DNA of 48,427 nucleotides from Terriglobia bacterium (GCA_030040995.1 JASHOS010000131.1:1-48427), one strand, 5' to 3'; numbered from the stretch's first letter, positions 36,801 through 45,157 are shown. Notes: generated by a model not told the origin, from the letters alone. Numbers and translations are program-made.

Positions 36801-37332
36801 CTGGGAATTGCCCTTTGGTGATCGTAAGCGTTTGTTCAATGGCGGCGGCGCGCTCACCCGCATCTTTGGAAATTGGTCAATCAGCGACAACACCAGTTAC
36901 AATTCGGGCATGCCGCTCACAGCCCTCATCTCGGGGAACGTGAGCAACAACGTGAACGGATCCGCCCCGTTCAACTCGCTACGCGCCGACGCCACCGGCC
37001 AGCCCGTGCTGCCCGGCGGTTTTGATCGAACTACGCTGGATTATTTCAACACGGCCGCCTTTAGCGTGCCGCCAACCGGCGTGTACGGCAATGCTGCAAG
37101 AAACACGATTCCGGGCCCCGCCACGATTACTTTCAATACTGCGATCGACCGTCTGGTCTGGATTTCGCGGGAGAAAGAAACCAATCTTGATTTCCGCATC
37201 GCAGCGAACAATCTTTTTAACGCCGTCAATTTCAGCGGCCTGTCCACCACCGTGAATTCCAGTACGTTCGGCCGCGTGACGGGCGCGGGATCGATGCGAA
37301 GTCTTACGCTTTCGCTGAGGTTTAGATTTTAG
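33880..37332 (+). CDS. Oar-like TonB-dependent receptor
   Basis: This outer-membrane protein of about 1150 residues has the acidobacterial Oar layout. A signal peptide (YLAAWIVGLLVVCFGAGLRAQ) is followed by a carboxypeptidase-regulatory-like domain (IKGHVAGPGSVSVPGARVILI...NYTFTDIVPGTYRL). A low-complexity region follows, then a beta-barrel ending in the aromatic SLRFRF, which fits BAM recognition. The low-complexity stretch is very Gly/Phe-rich (GFGGGPGFGGRGG, then GGGRGMFFFGG). A TonB box was not identified. The substrate is unknown; such receptors are thought to import large or polymeric nutrients. The VWFA gene starts one base after its stop. Confidence 0.9.
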   Translation: MAPGTASPDFPAVPAVRREPRTYLAAWIVGLLVVCFGAGLRAQAPPGIMIKGHVAGPGSVSVPGARVILINPQTRQRKETWTDAAGNYTFTDIVPGTYRLFITLVGFRPAIAGPLAVKTGTPSQQNVSLALAMPGQSTGFGGFNRHGAGAGRGAGGNNAANASEANSIPGVETEGASGEGELTFSGATGNEGGAAAQQEPSSSALENSASAANSFLLAGNMVDATAPAQRHGPGAWRFQQFAMGQGVTGLPGFGGGPGFGGRGGPGFGGGRGMFFFGGRRNARVNGIRGNIMDSYSNSALDARPFPLNRTPEPQIPFYSNTFGISLGGPLSIPKIYPNGASKTSFFVNYHMVNSTTGTDLFDSVPTLAERSGDFSGALVDGAVPTLYEPSSGPLGPRTPFPGNVIPSSMFSPAATGLLHYIPQPNLPGDVQNLYLQESLPTRSQFLMGRIGQQFSAKDNMSVMYFYNSQLANSVTDFPDLSSTTSMRNQSVSLTETHTFSPHLINMFSLNFSRARSDLTNPFAYNQNIAGDLGITGVSTEPMDWGIPQISFTNFTGLNLSIPSLTRNQTTRFSDYVMFDRGNHNLHVGGDFGRLQLNSLTDPDGEGTFDFTGYGTSDFTSAGTPITGTGLDFADFLLGLPETTSVRYGTSANYLRDSTYDAYANDDWRILSHLTLDLGARWEYDAPFTEKYGHLSDIALGSGFSSETIVTGENPGTLPSSLLYGHPDNVAPRFGLAYRPWISHSLVVRAGYGIFYDESIYGQIVNNMVSQPPFAITSTLVTSPSQLLTLQNGFPVEKSTTTNTYAVNPNFLTPYAQTWDAMLEQDLGRNFVLSAAYVGTHGTNLNLLLAPVDAIVPDGKELLPDAQPFIYDTSGAESTYNGLRVSLRHFAHNGLMFFANYVYSKSMDDAASIGGTSSVRNGGPGGFGGPGGGSTLVASATPSVGGTVAQDMFDLPAEWGLSSFNATQSLNLFMRWELPFGDRKRLFNGGGALTRIFGNWSISDNTSYNSGMPLTALISGNVSNNVNGSAPFNSLRADATGQPVLPGGFDRTTLDYFNTAAFSVPPTGVYGNAARNTIPGPATITFNTAIDRLVWISREKETNLDFRIAANNLFNAVNFSGLSTTVNSSTFGRVTGAGSMRSLTLSLRFRF

Positions 37333-37333
37333 T

Positions 37334-39640
37334 ATGAGCCATTACTCACCACGAATCAGAAATCTGCTCATCACTCATCACTTATCACTCGTCGCTCTGG
37401 CACTCTGTGCGCTTGCGTGGCTAATGCTGCCGTCCTGGCCAGCGCACGCGCAAGGACAGTCGCAGCCTGCTCATCCTGCTTCCAATCTCCCCGCGACAGG
37501 ATACCAGAACGTTCAGGGGAGTTTCGTCATTCAGGTCCAGCGGAACGAAGTGTTGGTTGACGTGCGCGTTTACGACCACAAGGGGAATCCGGTCACCAAT
37601 CTCAAGCAGAGCGATTTCAGAGTCTATGAAGAGGGCACGCTCCAGAAGATCAATTCTTTCAACCTGGAAGACGTGCAGCAACTCGTGCAAGCAAGCGGGA
37701 AGAATGGTCAAGTACCGGTGGTGAATCTGGCTTCGCTGCCCAAGAGCACGCCCGTATCAACCCTGAAGCACGTGGTCCAAAACCACCGCCTCCTCGTGCT
37801 CTTTTTCGACCTGTCGTCTCTTCAGATCGATGACTTAGTCCGCTCCCTGAAACAAGCGCAGAACTTTATCCAGAAGCAAGTGACGCCGGCGGACCTGGTG
37901 TGCATCGTGACCTACACGAGCGACCTTCGCATCGTCCAGGATTTTACTAACGATAAGGCTGTTCTCAGCAAGGCGATCAAGAGCATTGAAATTGGTCCCT
38001 CTTCGACTCTCGCCTCGAGCGGCAGCGTGGGCGCGGCGGGCGGCACCGATTCTTTTGGTAACACGATTGTCACCCAGAATACCGGCGACGCCTTCACCCC
38101 TGACGAAACCGAATTCAACATCTTTAACACCGATGAAAAACTGGCGGCGCTGGAATCGCTTGCCGACTTGCTTCGCGTAGTACCGGGCCGCAAGTCGGTG
38201 ATCCAGTTCTCGAGTGGCATTACGCAGACGGGCGTCGATAATGAGGCGCAATTGCAGGAGACGATTGACGCTGCCAACATGGCCGACGTATCGTTTTATC
38301 CCATAGATTCGCGTGGCCTCGTAGCTATGCCGCCGGGCGGCGACGCTTCGAGCGCCAGCCCTTCGGGAACCGGTATCTATACGGCCAGCGCTGTTTCCTC
38401 CCAAATTTCGAGCCTGCACAATAGCCGCGATACGCTTTCCAATATCGCTACCGATACCGGTGGCCGGATGTTTGTTGATCTGAACAACTTCGGTCCGGCC
38501 TTCCAGGAAGTGCAGAAAGAGAACTCGTCCTATTATCTGCTCGGCTATACCCCAACCGACACACGCTCAGACGGGCGCTTCCGCCGGATCAGGGTGACGT
38601 TAGTGAACCAGCACGGTTTAAGAATTGAGTCGCGCCCCGGCTATTTTGCGCCCAAGAATTTCCGCCAGTTCACCCGCGAAGACAAGGAAGACCAGCTCCA
38701 GCAGGCAATGGACTCGCCGGAGCCGTTCCTGGAGCTTCCGCTGGCTATCGAGAGCGCGCATTTCCGGGAGAACAACAAGTTATACTACGTGGTGGTTACA
38801 GCTAAGATTCCAGGTTCTGAGGTTCCGTTCCGCGCCAAGTCGGCGACCCACCAGACGGAATTCGACTTTGCCTGGCGAGCCACCACTCCTGATGGGAAGG
38901 TAGTAGCCGCGTTGGACGATACGCTGCCCGTCAAACTGAACGCCACCACGTATCAGCAAGTCTTGAAGAGCAATATTCTTTACGAGGGCGGCTTGGTGCT
39001 TCCGCCGGGAAAATACACGCTCAAAGTGGTGGCCCGCGAAGACCAGACAGGCAAGATCGGAACCTTTGCCGAACCACTCATTTTGCCTGAAGTACAGGAG
39101 CAGGGTCTGGCGCTGAGTTCCGTCATTGTTTCCAATCAACTTGAGCCAGCGAGCGTCATCACGAGCTTCCCTCAGAGAGGCCCGCGCGCGGGAAATATGG
39201 AAGCAGCTAAGCAGCAATTGGAAATCGGGTCGCATACCCTTCTGCCGAGTGTCACTCGCGTGTTCCGCACCAATCAGGAGATATACGTTTATCTCAAATC
39301 CTATGGCGGCAAGGAAAGCAACTCTTCCAGTGAACGCGGACGCCCGCATTCAAAGGGCTCGACGCCTCCGTCTTTCGCAGTGATCTTCTTCCGCAACGGC
39401 GTGGAAATCTCCGAAGCCGGTCCCTACCCAGGAAAGGTGGAAAAGGCTGGCACCGGGAATGCCGAGTACTTTGTGCGCTTGCCTCTCGAGAAATTCCCAC
39501 CGGGATTTTATCAGATGCAAGTGAACGTTCTCGATCCTGGCGCAGACGAGGTGGCGTTTTCCCGCGTCCCGATTGCGATCATGCCCGGTCCTTCCGCTCC
39601 GTCCGCGCGCGGTACGTCTCCCTCCGGCCGCGGCCGTTGA
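37334..39640 (+). CDS. VWFA-related acidobacterial protein
   Basis: This 768-residue exported protein has a signal peptide (LVALALCALAWLMLPSWPAHA). The conserved acidobacterial opening follows (VQRNEVLVDVRVYDHKGNPV, then LKQSDFRVYEEG). A von Willebrand A-like domain comes next (LLVLFFDLSSLQIDDL ... ADLVCIVTYTSDLRIVQDF ... LLRVVPGRKSVIQFSSG). The MIDAS is atypical, with FDLSS in place of DxSxS. A beta-rich C-terminal half ends the protein. The family is recognised in Acidobacteriota but has no settled function. It is transcribed with the receptor and a sugar isomerase-like gene (11 bases downstream), suggesting one surface-nutrient unit. Confidence 0.92.
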   Translation: MSHYSPRIRNLLITHHLSLVALALCALAWLMLPSWPAHAQGQSQPAHPASNLPATGYQNVQGSFVIQVQRNEVLVDVRVYDHKGNPVTNLKQSDFRVYEEGTLQKINSFNLEDVQQLVQASGKNGQVPVVNLASLPKSTPVSTLKHVVQNHRLLVLFFDLSSLQIDDLVRSLKQAQNFIQKQVTPADLVCIVTYTSDLRIVQDFTNDKAVLSKAIKSIEIGPSSTLASSGSVGAAGGTDSFGNTIVTQNTGDAFTPDETEFNIFNTDEKLAALESLADLLRVVPGRKSVIQFSSGITQTGVDNEAQLQETIDAANMADVSFYPIDSRGLVAMPPGGDASSASPSGTGIYTASAVSSQISSLHNSRDTLSNIATDTGGRMFVDLNNFGPAFQEVQKENSSYYLLGYTPTDTRSDGRFRRIRVTLVNQHGLRIESRPGYFAPKNFRQFTREDKEDQLQQAMDSPEPFLELPLAIESAHFRENNKLYYVVVTAKIPGSEVPFRAKSATHQTEFDFAWRATTPDGKVVAALDDTLPVKLNATTYQQVLKSNILYEGGLVLPPGKYTLKVVAREDQTGKIGTFAEPLILPEVQEQGLALSSVIVSNQLEPASVITSFPQRGPRAGNMEAAKQQLEIGSHTLLPSVTRVFRTNQEIYVYLKSYGGKESNSSSERGRPHSKGSTPPSFAVIFFRNGVEISEAGPYPGKVEKAGTGNAEYFVRLPLEKFPPGFYQMQVNVLDPGADEVAFSRVPIAIMPGPSAPSARGTSPSGRGR

Positions 39641-39650
39641 GTGAACTCGA

Positions 39651-40583
39651 ATGACTGATAAAATTCACCGCCGACAGTTTCTGCAAGCAGCCGGAGCAGT
39701 AGCCGCCGGAACGGGCTTGGGCTTCGCCAACCCCCAAACTCCCGAAGCGAACGCTGAGGAGAGCATAAACAAAACGCCCCGGCTCCTCGCGGGCTGCTGC
39801 GCCTACTCCTATGGCCCCGATTTGCGCCGCGGGCGAATGACAATGGAGGATTTCATTCTAAAGGCAGTGGAGCTGCGGCTGGATGGCATCGACATGACCG
39901 CATACTACTTCAAATCCACGGAGGCCGCTTATCTGGCTGGCTTGCGTCATCTCGCTTATAAGAACGCCGTCCCTTTTTCCGGAGCCGCCTGCGGAGTGAG
40001 CATGGTCCAGGCCGATGCCGCCAAGCGCGCCCAGGCACTCGCTGAGATCAAGAACTGGGTGGACGTGGCGGACCAGCTCGGAGCACCGCACTTGAGAGTT
40101 TTTGCCGGCAAGCTTCCTCCCGGCGCCACGTTGCCACAAGCCATCGGCTGGGTGGTGGAGATCATGAAGGCTGCAAGCGACTATTCAGGGAAGAAGGGCA
40201 TAATGATCGGTGTTGAAGACCACTCCGGCGTGACGCAAAACGCCGGCGTTTGTCTCGAAGTCATGCATCGTGTGGATTCGCCCTACGCCGGCATCAACCT
40301 CGATATCACTCACTTCATTCCCACTCCTACCCAAGACGCTTACGCGCAAATTGCCGCGTGCATTCCTTACGCTACCAATACCCACATCCGCGATTACTTT
40401 GACGACCATACTCCGGTGGACATGGATCGTGTCTGGCGCCTTTTCTCTCAGGCTGGATTCAAGGGCTATATGTCCGCAGAGTACGAACGCGATGAAGACC
40501 CGCAGAACGTCTCTCCTGCCACGGGCGTGCCCAAACTGGTAGCCAAAATCCGAAACCTGTGTAAGCAATATTCAAGCGTTTGA
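39651..40583 (+). CDS. Tat-exported sugar isomerase/epimerase-like protein 1
   Basis: This 310-residue protein has a twin-arginine signal (HRRQFLQAAGAVAAGTG) and an AP-endonuclease-2-type TIM barrel. Barrel segments are AVELRLDGIDMTAYYFKS, LGAPHLRVFAGKLP, IGVEDHSGV (metal-binding Glu) and GINLDITHF (Asp). THIRDYFDDH and GYMSAEYERDEDP follow. Such enzymes act on sugars or sugar acids with a divalent metal; the substrate is not known. It follows the VWFA gene by 11 bases, so the three genes 33880-40583 look like one operon. A second paralogue is at 42733. Confidence 0.88.
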   Translation: MTDKIHRRQFLQAAGAVAAGTGLGFANPQTPEANAEESINKTPRLLAGCCAYSYGPDLRRGRMTMEDFILKAVELRLDGIDMTAYYFKSTEAAYLAGLRHLAYKNAVPFSGAACGVSMVQADAAKRAQALAEIKNWVDVADQLGAPHLRVFAGKLPPGATLPQAIGWVVEIMKAASDYSGKKGIMIGVEDHSGVTQNAGVCLEVMHRVDSPYAGINLDITHFIPTPTQDAYAQIAACIPYATNTHIRDYFDDHTPVDMDRVWRLFSQAGFKGYMSAEYERDEDPQNVSPATGVPKLVAKIRNLCKQYSSV

Positions 40584-40821
40584 CCGCCCTCGATGCGCCT
40601 CAGTAAGTCTCGAAACTGATCCTGGACAAGCGGGGGTGTATTAACGCGGAGCGCTCGTAGCTTCTCTTTCGGGCGAGTAGAGGGGATTTTATGCCGCCAT
40701 TTTGCGTGGCGGGGTAAACCCGCCGCTACGTTCCGGGAGGGATTATGCCTCTCTCTATTTCACTTGAACATTATTAATTATAATGTTAATATGTATTAAG
40801 ATATACACTCAGAGGGGCTGA
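40584..40821. promoter_or_regulatory. Promoter region of the response regulator
   Basis: The left part holds a palindromic repeat (40692-40729) related in reverse to 21068-21115. At 40774-40800 an AT-rich stretch carries three TTAAT/TTAAG half-sites at 40774, 40786 and 40796. They resemble the TTAAG sites at 26891 and 27571, though with 12- and 10-base spacing. Autoregulation is possible but unproven. Confidence 0.45.
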
Positions 40822-41640
40822 ATGGAGCTTAGCATGAGCACAATTTCCGAAATGAATTCCAGTTTGGTACCAGTAAGCCAAAGCCTGCAGGTCCAGGCAA
40901 CTCCACGCCTGCTGCTGGTCGAGGACGACGAATCGGTTTCCAGTTATCTTAAGGACAAGTTCGAGCTGGACCACTATTTCATTGAAGTGGCAAAGGACGC
41001 CAACTTGGCAGAGATAGCATTGGGCGCCGGGGAATTTGATATGGTCATCCTGGATTTGACCTTGCCTCAAATCGATGGGTTGGAAGCACTCAAGCGCATT
41101 CGATCCCGGGATTCTCTGCTTCCGATTCTGGTAGTAACAGCCCGGACGAAACTAGAGGACCGCGTGAACGCTCTGGATTTCGGAGCTGACGATTATGTTG
41201 CGAAACCGTTTGAGTACCCTGAGCTCTCGGCTCGCGCCCGAGCGCTGTTGCGGCGCGTGCGTCCCTCCGGCGATGTAGTTTCACGCTTCGAAGATCTCGA
41301 ACTCAACCGCGTCGGAAGAACTGTGAAGCGGTCTGGCCGGACGGTCGAGCTGACCCCCAAAGAGTTTGCGCTGCTTGAATACTTCATGTCGAACCCAGGA
41401 AAATGCTTGACGCGAGCGATGATCATGGAGAACGTCTGGCGGGTGTCCTTCAGTGATCTGACTAACATCGTAGACGTGTACATCAATTACCTGCGGAATA
41501 AGGTTGACCGCGGATTCGATCGCAAGCTGATCCGCACGATTCGTGGCGCCGGCTACCAACTTGGTGATATGCCCATGACACCCTCTGAGGGAAATGGAAG
41601 CGTTTCGGGGGCCCCCTGTGACGCCGGCCATTCAGCGTAA
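40822..41640 (+). CDS. OmpR-family response regulator
   Basis: This 272-residue regulator has an N-terminal extension of about 28 residues. A receiver domain follows (RLLLVEDDESVSSYLKDKF) with phospho-acceptor Asp78 in MVILDLTLP, then Thr in VVTARTK and Lys in VAKPFEYPEL. The C-terminal winged helix reads VELTPKEFALLEYFMSNPGK, then TNIVDVYINYLRNKVDR and TIRGAGYQLG. No histidine kinase is adjacent, so it is an orphan within this window. ATG 40822 follows AGAGGGG; ATG 40834 is an alternative. It is a candidate to bind the TTAAG direct repeats. Confidence 0.93.
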   Translation: MELSMSTISEMNSSLVPVSQSLQVQATPRLLLVEDDESVSSYLKDKFELDHYFIEVAKDANLAEIALGAGEFDMVILDLTLPQIDGLEALKRIRSRDSLLPILVVTARTKLEDRVNALDFGADDYVAKPFEYPELSARARALLRRVRPSGDVVSRFEDLELNRVGRTVKRSGRTVELTPKEFALLEYFMSNPGKCLTRAMIMENVWRVSFSDLTNIVDVYINYLRNKVDRGFDRKLIRTIRGAGYQLGDMPMTPSEGNGSVSGAPCDAGHSA

Positions 41641-41928
41641 GCTGCTGATTCTAAGGGAATATTAGGGTAACGAAACCAAGCGAAACCAAATTCTGGAACT
41701 GCCAACTTGATGTAAGTAGCTCGAAAAACGAGGGTTATTTGATAAAAACGTGCGATGTCGGATAACCCGATTTAAAAACAGCGGCTTGCAAGAAACGGTG
41801 GTTTTGCTGTGGTTTCGGTATGGTTTCGGGTTGGAAAATTGGCCCAAACCGCACGGAACACTTTCCGCTTCCCCCTGTCCCGCGCCCTCTTGCCAGTTCC
41901 AGCCCCCGTGGATAAGCTTGAGCTTGCG
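41641..41928. other. Intergenic region with CGAAACC inverted repeat
   Basis: No gene is supported. Arms near 41670-41688 (CGAAACCAAGCGAAACCA) and 41811-41829 (TGGTTTCGGTATGGTTTCG) are near-complementary and each contains a doubled CGAAACC motif. The acetyltransferase frame extends back into this region but without homology. Confidence 0.5.
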
Positions 41929-42387
41929 ATGAAGGTCCGCCCGTTCATTTCTCGTGACATGCCTTCCATACTCGCCCTTCAGGCCGGTGGCGGAATCTCT
42001 GAGAGCTGGCGGGAAGCAGACTATATGCGGCTAGCGCAGTCGGGAGGGCTGGTCCTAGTCGCGCAGCTCGATGAAGAGTCGCTTGCAACGGTGATTGGAT
42101 TTCTGGCACTCCGCCGGGCGTCCGATGAGGCCGAGATCGTGGCCCTTGCTGTGGACGCCCGCTACCGGCGGCTTGGAGCGGGGAGAGCATTAGTCTGCAA
42201 GACTTGCGAATGGACGCGCTCGCAAGCCATTGCAAGCGTCTACCTGGAGGTGCGCGCCTCGAACACGGTGGCGCGAAACCTCTATTCCGCGGTAGGCTTT
42301 CGTCTTCATTACGAGCGGAAAGACTACTACGACAATCCCCAAGAGGCCGCTTGCGTCATGACTTTCAATGCCCGCTTCCTCGATTGA
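41929..42387 (+). CDS. rimI: RimI-like GNAT acetyltransferase
   Basis: This 152-residue GNAT enzyme probably acetylates an N-terminal alanine, as RimI does for ribosomal protein S18. The start MKVRPFISRDMPSILALQ is typical. The acetyl-CoA-binding core reads IVALAVDARYRRLGAGRALV (R/QxxGxG/A). VYLEVRASNTVARNLYSAVGF and ERKDYYDNPQEAACVM follow, as in RimI-type enzymes. ATG 41929 gives the standard family start; GTG 41908 is in frame. The ribosome-binding site is weak. It has no operon partner visible. Confidence 0.82.
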   Translation: MKVRPFISRDMPSILALQAGGGISESWREADYMRLAQSGGLVLVAQLDEESLATVIGFLALRRASDEAEIVALAVDARYRRLGAGRALVCKTCEWTRSQAIASVYLEVRASNTVARNLYSAVGFRLHYERKDYYDNPQEAACVMTFNARFLD

Positions 42388-42732
42388 ACTCAGTTCGAGA
42401 GGGCTGAAGGCATGGCCGTCGCTCAGCACGCGTAGAGGCGCGCCAATTTGCGTAACCAAGCACTACCTCACAACTGAGAGGCTGTGAAAGAATCTGCTCA
42501 TCCCACCACAAAGACACTAATACACGGAGAAAAGCGTTTAGTTTTCAACCTTTGCGCCTTGGTGCCTTTGTGGTGCAAACGATTTGTTCACGTTTTCTGA
42601 GGTGTTGCGTGACGTCTCATTATCGGCCGGTTTCAGCCCCTGCGCCATCTGTTCTTGACAATTCTGGTGGAGAGTGTTGGAATGCGTGTGCATTGAGATG
42701 GACAGAAGGGACAAAACCATCAGGAGGTTCGA
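42388..42732. repeat. Intergenic palindrome upstream of isomerase 2
   Basis: No gene is supported. Arms CACCACAAAGACACTAA (42504-42520) and TTGGTGCCTTTGTGGTG (42559-42575) pair with two mismatches. The right arm, together with CTTTGCGCC before it, is of a type seen as dispersed repeats in other genomes. The isomerase ribosome-binding site (CAGGAGG) lies at about 42720-42727. Confidence 0.65.
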
Positions 42733-43626
42733 ATGACTTCACGCAGGCGTTTCTTGGGTGGTGCAATCTTGGCAGCGTTGGCGCCGCTCCCGGTGCTCGG
42801 GGCCGACGCCAACCCCGCTGACGCGGTTGCGCGGCGGTTGCGCGGGCCTCTCGGCCTTCAGCTTTATTCCCTCCGTCACCAGATCAGGAGGGGCAACGCA
42901 CAGACGGTTCAAGCGGCCCTCGCCTATACCAAGCAGGCAGGTTATCCGGAAATCGAGGCGCCGGAGCTTTACGGTCTGACGTCTTCTGAATTTCGCCGCT
43001 TGCTTGACCAAACCGGTCTCCCTTGCCACAGCATGATGGCAACCTATGAACAGTACGAGAGCGATCTTGACGGCGTGATTCGAGACGCCCACACTCTGGG
43101 CGCGACCCATGTTGTCAATGCCTGGATTCCCCATTCCGGACCCTTTACCATCGACCTCTGCAAGAAAGCATCGGCGAATTACAACCAGTGGGGGAAAAAG
43201 TTGCGCGCGGCGGGCCTGCGGTTTGCCCACCATAATCACGATTATGAGTTCCAACCCTACCGCGGAGCCCCACTCTATGAAGTCATGCTCAAAGATACAG
43301 ACCCTGAGTACGTGGATTTCGAGATGGACGTCTTCTGGGTTGTGGCCGGAGGGCTAAATCCGGTCACTCTCATGCGCCGCCATCCCACACGCATTCGCCT
43401 CCTGCATCTTAAAGATATGCGCAAGGGCCCTCCGGTGCACGATTACGCGGTCACGATCCCGGTGAATTGGGATGTGCCTCTGGGCACAGGAAGGGTAAAC
43501 TGGCCGGCTGTCTTAGGCGAATCGGAAAAAATTGGCGTAAGGCGCTATTTTGTGGAGGACGAAAGCGATCAGGCGCGTGAACAGATTATTCAAAGCCTCC
43601 ATTACCTGAAAACGGTAGCAATCTGA
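42733..43626 (+). CDS. Tat-exported sugar isomerase/epimerase-like protein 2
   Basis: This 297-residue TIM-barrel protein has a twin-arginine signal (SRRRFLGGAILAALAPL) ending about LGADA. AP-endonuclease-2-like segments are LGLQLYSLRHQIRRG, GYPEIEAPELYG, LGATHVVNAWIPH, LRFAHHNHDYEF, VDFEMDVFW and IRLLHLKDMR, giving His/Glu/Asp metal ligands. It ends with VRRYFVEDESDQ. The LQLYSLR opening is common among exported acidobacterial and bacteroidetal members. It is related in fold to the protein at 39651 but not close. The substrate is unknown. A strong ribosome-binding site (CAGGAGG) supports the start. Confidence 0.9.
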   Translation: MTSRRRFLGGAILAALAPLPVLGADANPADAVARRLRGPLGLQLYSLRHQIRRGNAQTVQAALAYTKQAGYPEIEAPELYGLTSSEFRRLLDQTGLPCHSMMATYEQYESDLDGVIRDAHTLGATHVVNAWIPHSGPFTIDLCKKASANYNQWGKKLRAAGLRFAHHNHDYEFQPYRGAPLYEVMLKDTDPEYVDFEMDVFWVVAGGLNPVTLMRRHPTRIRLLHLKDMRKGPPVHDYAVTIPVNWDVPLGTGRVNWPAVLGESEKIGVRRYFVEDESDQAREQIIQSLHYLKTVAI

Positions 43627-43907
43627 GCCGCGGCGTTCAAACATGAACGCTGGATTGAAAGGCCGTGGAATCTGGCCTTTTTAGCAAAATTTTCGGCGAC
43701 CCCCTCACCCGGCGCTGCGCGCCGCCCTCTCCCCCAAAGGGGCGAGGGCAGGGTTCCCCTCAGGTTTGGTCGCAGCTCGGCCGCGTTGGGCTACAACCGC
43801 TCCTGCCCCGACTTTGACGCGACCCTCCGCCCCGATAGCATCGGTAGCTGTTGCCTCAGCCGAGCCTGTATAATTGTCTGGTGGAGACAGGCAATCTGGC
43901 TTTAATT
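43627..43907. repeat. Intergenic region with REP-like palindrome
   Basis: No gene is supported. A perfect member of the dispersed family (GCCCTCTCCCCC-aaa-GGGGCGAGGGC) lies at 43724-43749, preceded by a GGCGC-tg-CGCGCC hairpin. A short hairpin at 43661-43683 (GGCCGTGGAATCTGGCC followed by TTTTT) could terminate the isomerase transcript. Confidence 0.7.
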
Positions 43908-44870
43908 ATGAAGCAGCGTTGGGTCAAGCGTGCGGGGTTGGGCATTGCGGCCACCCTGTTTCTTATCTTGAGTTCGATGCCGGCTGGCGCGCAGGACATT
44001 ATAACCGACGCTCTCCAATGGTTTCCGCAGAATACGGTGGCCGTGGAATATTCCAATCCCTCCATTCTGCGCGGTCTTGCCGCCTATCAAGCCCTTCGCT
44101 CCCATTATCTAGGCCGCGATCTTCAGAAGCTTGAGGACTCCCTCGCCGAACTGGGCATCCACGAAAGTGACATTCACGAGCTCGTATTAGGCTGGGAAAC
44201 TAAAGGGGAAAAGTCTTTTCAATACGAAGGTTTGGCTGATGGCTCGCTAGATTCCAAAGCCATTGCCCAGAGTGCGGCCGCCTCCGGAATTACGGCGACC
44301 ACCGTCCATGGTGAAAAGGCCTATTGCTTCGCTTCGGGCCAGAGTTCCACGTGTGTAGCGATTCTCCCAGGCCAAATTGGGGCCTTCGGCCCTTTGCCGC
44401 TGCTTGCCGCGATGCTGGAGGCGCGCAAAGGCCAGGGACCGAGCGCCGCGGGGGACGCCAGCTTCGCTCAACTGGTAGACAGCGCAAAATCCAATGCGCC
44501 GATTTGGGGTGTTGCCAAAGGCGGCGCCGTGGCCAAATGGTTTGATGCCTGGATGCCTTCCGAGAAGAACCTGCAGATGAACTGGTCGAGCACCTTCCAG
44601 GACGTTCGCTCGCTCTCCTATCACGTGCAGGCAGGCTCGGATGTTGACCTCAGCGTCAAACTGGAGTGTACTGATGCCCAGGCGGCGTCGAGCCTGAGAC
44701 AGCTCATGGACGGTCTGAAGCTCATCCAGCAGCTTGCCTGGCGTACCAGCAATCCTTCGCAGCCGAACCCTTTCGAGAACTTGGATGTTGAAGCTGCGGA
44801 GAACCAGGTCTCCTTCAAACTCACCGCAGATTACGCCTCCCTGGAACGGATGGGACCGCTCGGACATTAG
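43908..44870 (+). CDS. Exported protein of unknown function
   Basis: This 320-residue protein has a signal peptide (GLGIAATLFLILSSMPAGA, cleavage near AQD). It reads DIITDALQWFPQNTVAVEYSNP in the mature part. An alternating helix/strand domain follows (YQALRSHYLGRDLQKLEDSL...IHELVLGWET), then a two-Cys stretch (YCFASGQSSTCVAIL). I do not recognise the family. ATG 43908 is chosen because it gives a normal signal peptide; an earlier in-frame start adds 19 unlikely residues. The IS110 element lies just downstream, and no partner gene is visible. Confidence 0.65.
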   Translation: MKQRWVKRAGLGIAATLFLILSSMPAGAQDIITDALQWFPQNTVAVEYSNPSILRGLAAYQALRSHYLGRDLQKLEDSLAELGIHESDIHELVLGWETKGEKSFQYEGLADGSLDSKAIAQSAAASGITATTVHGEKAYCFASGQSSTCVAILPGQIGAFGPLPLLAAMLEARKGQGPSAAGDASFAQLVDSAKSNAPIWGVAKGGAVAKWFDAWMPSEKNLQMNWSSTFQDVRSLSYHVQAGSDVDLSVKLECTDAQAASSLRQLMDGLKLIQQLAWRTSNPSQPNPFENLDVEAAENQVSFKLTADYASLERMGPLGH

Positions 44871-44920
44871 CCCGTTATCGACCCCGACAGGGGCTGGACG
44901 ATGAATCGTCGTAGGTGCAA

Positions 44921-45076
44921 CCTACGGAAACAAGCGACCACAGAAGGACAACCCTGGAGGGGTTGACCTTGGCACGATTGTTTTGCGCCCGTTATCGTCA
45001 TGGTGGCGACGTCGTGAGTCAACCCCTCCGGGGTTGGTTTAATTCTGCGCCCCATTGTCCGTAGGTTGCACCTACG
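44921..45076. repeat. Nested 155-bp palindrome before the IS110 transposase
   Basis: Outer arms CGTAGGTGCAACCTACGG (44922-44939) and CCGTAGGTTGCACCTACG (45059-45076) are perfect 18-bp complements, and each is nearly self-palindromic. Inside lie inner arms CAACCCTGGAGGGGTTGAC and GTCAACCCCTCCGGGGTTG, near-complementary, with the same 21-base spacing on both sides. The centre is about 50 bases. This symmetric layout suggests a palindromic element or a strongly structured RNA. Confidence 0.8.
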
Positions 45077-45157
45077 CATTATGAAAGGGCGCCCCTTTGG
45101 GGGTATGGTTGGTTCGGTGGTTCCCGCCACCGAACTTACCGCACAAAGGAGCACCCC

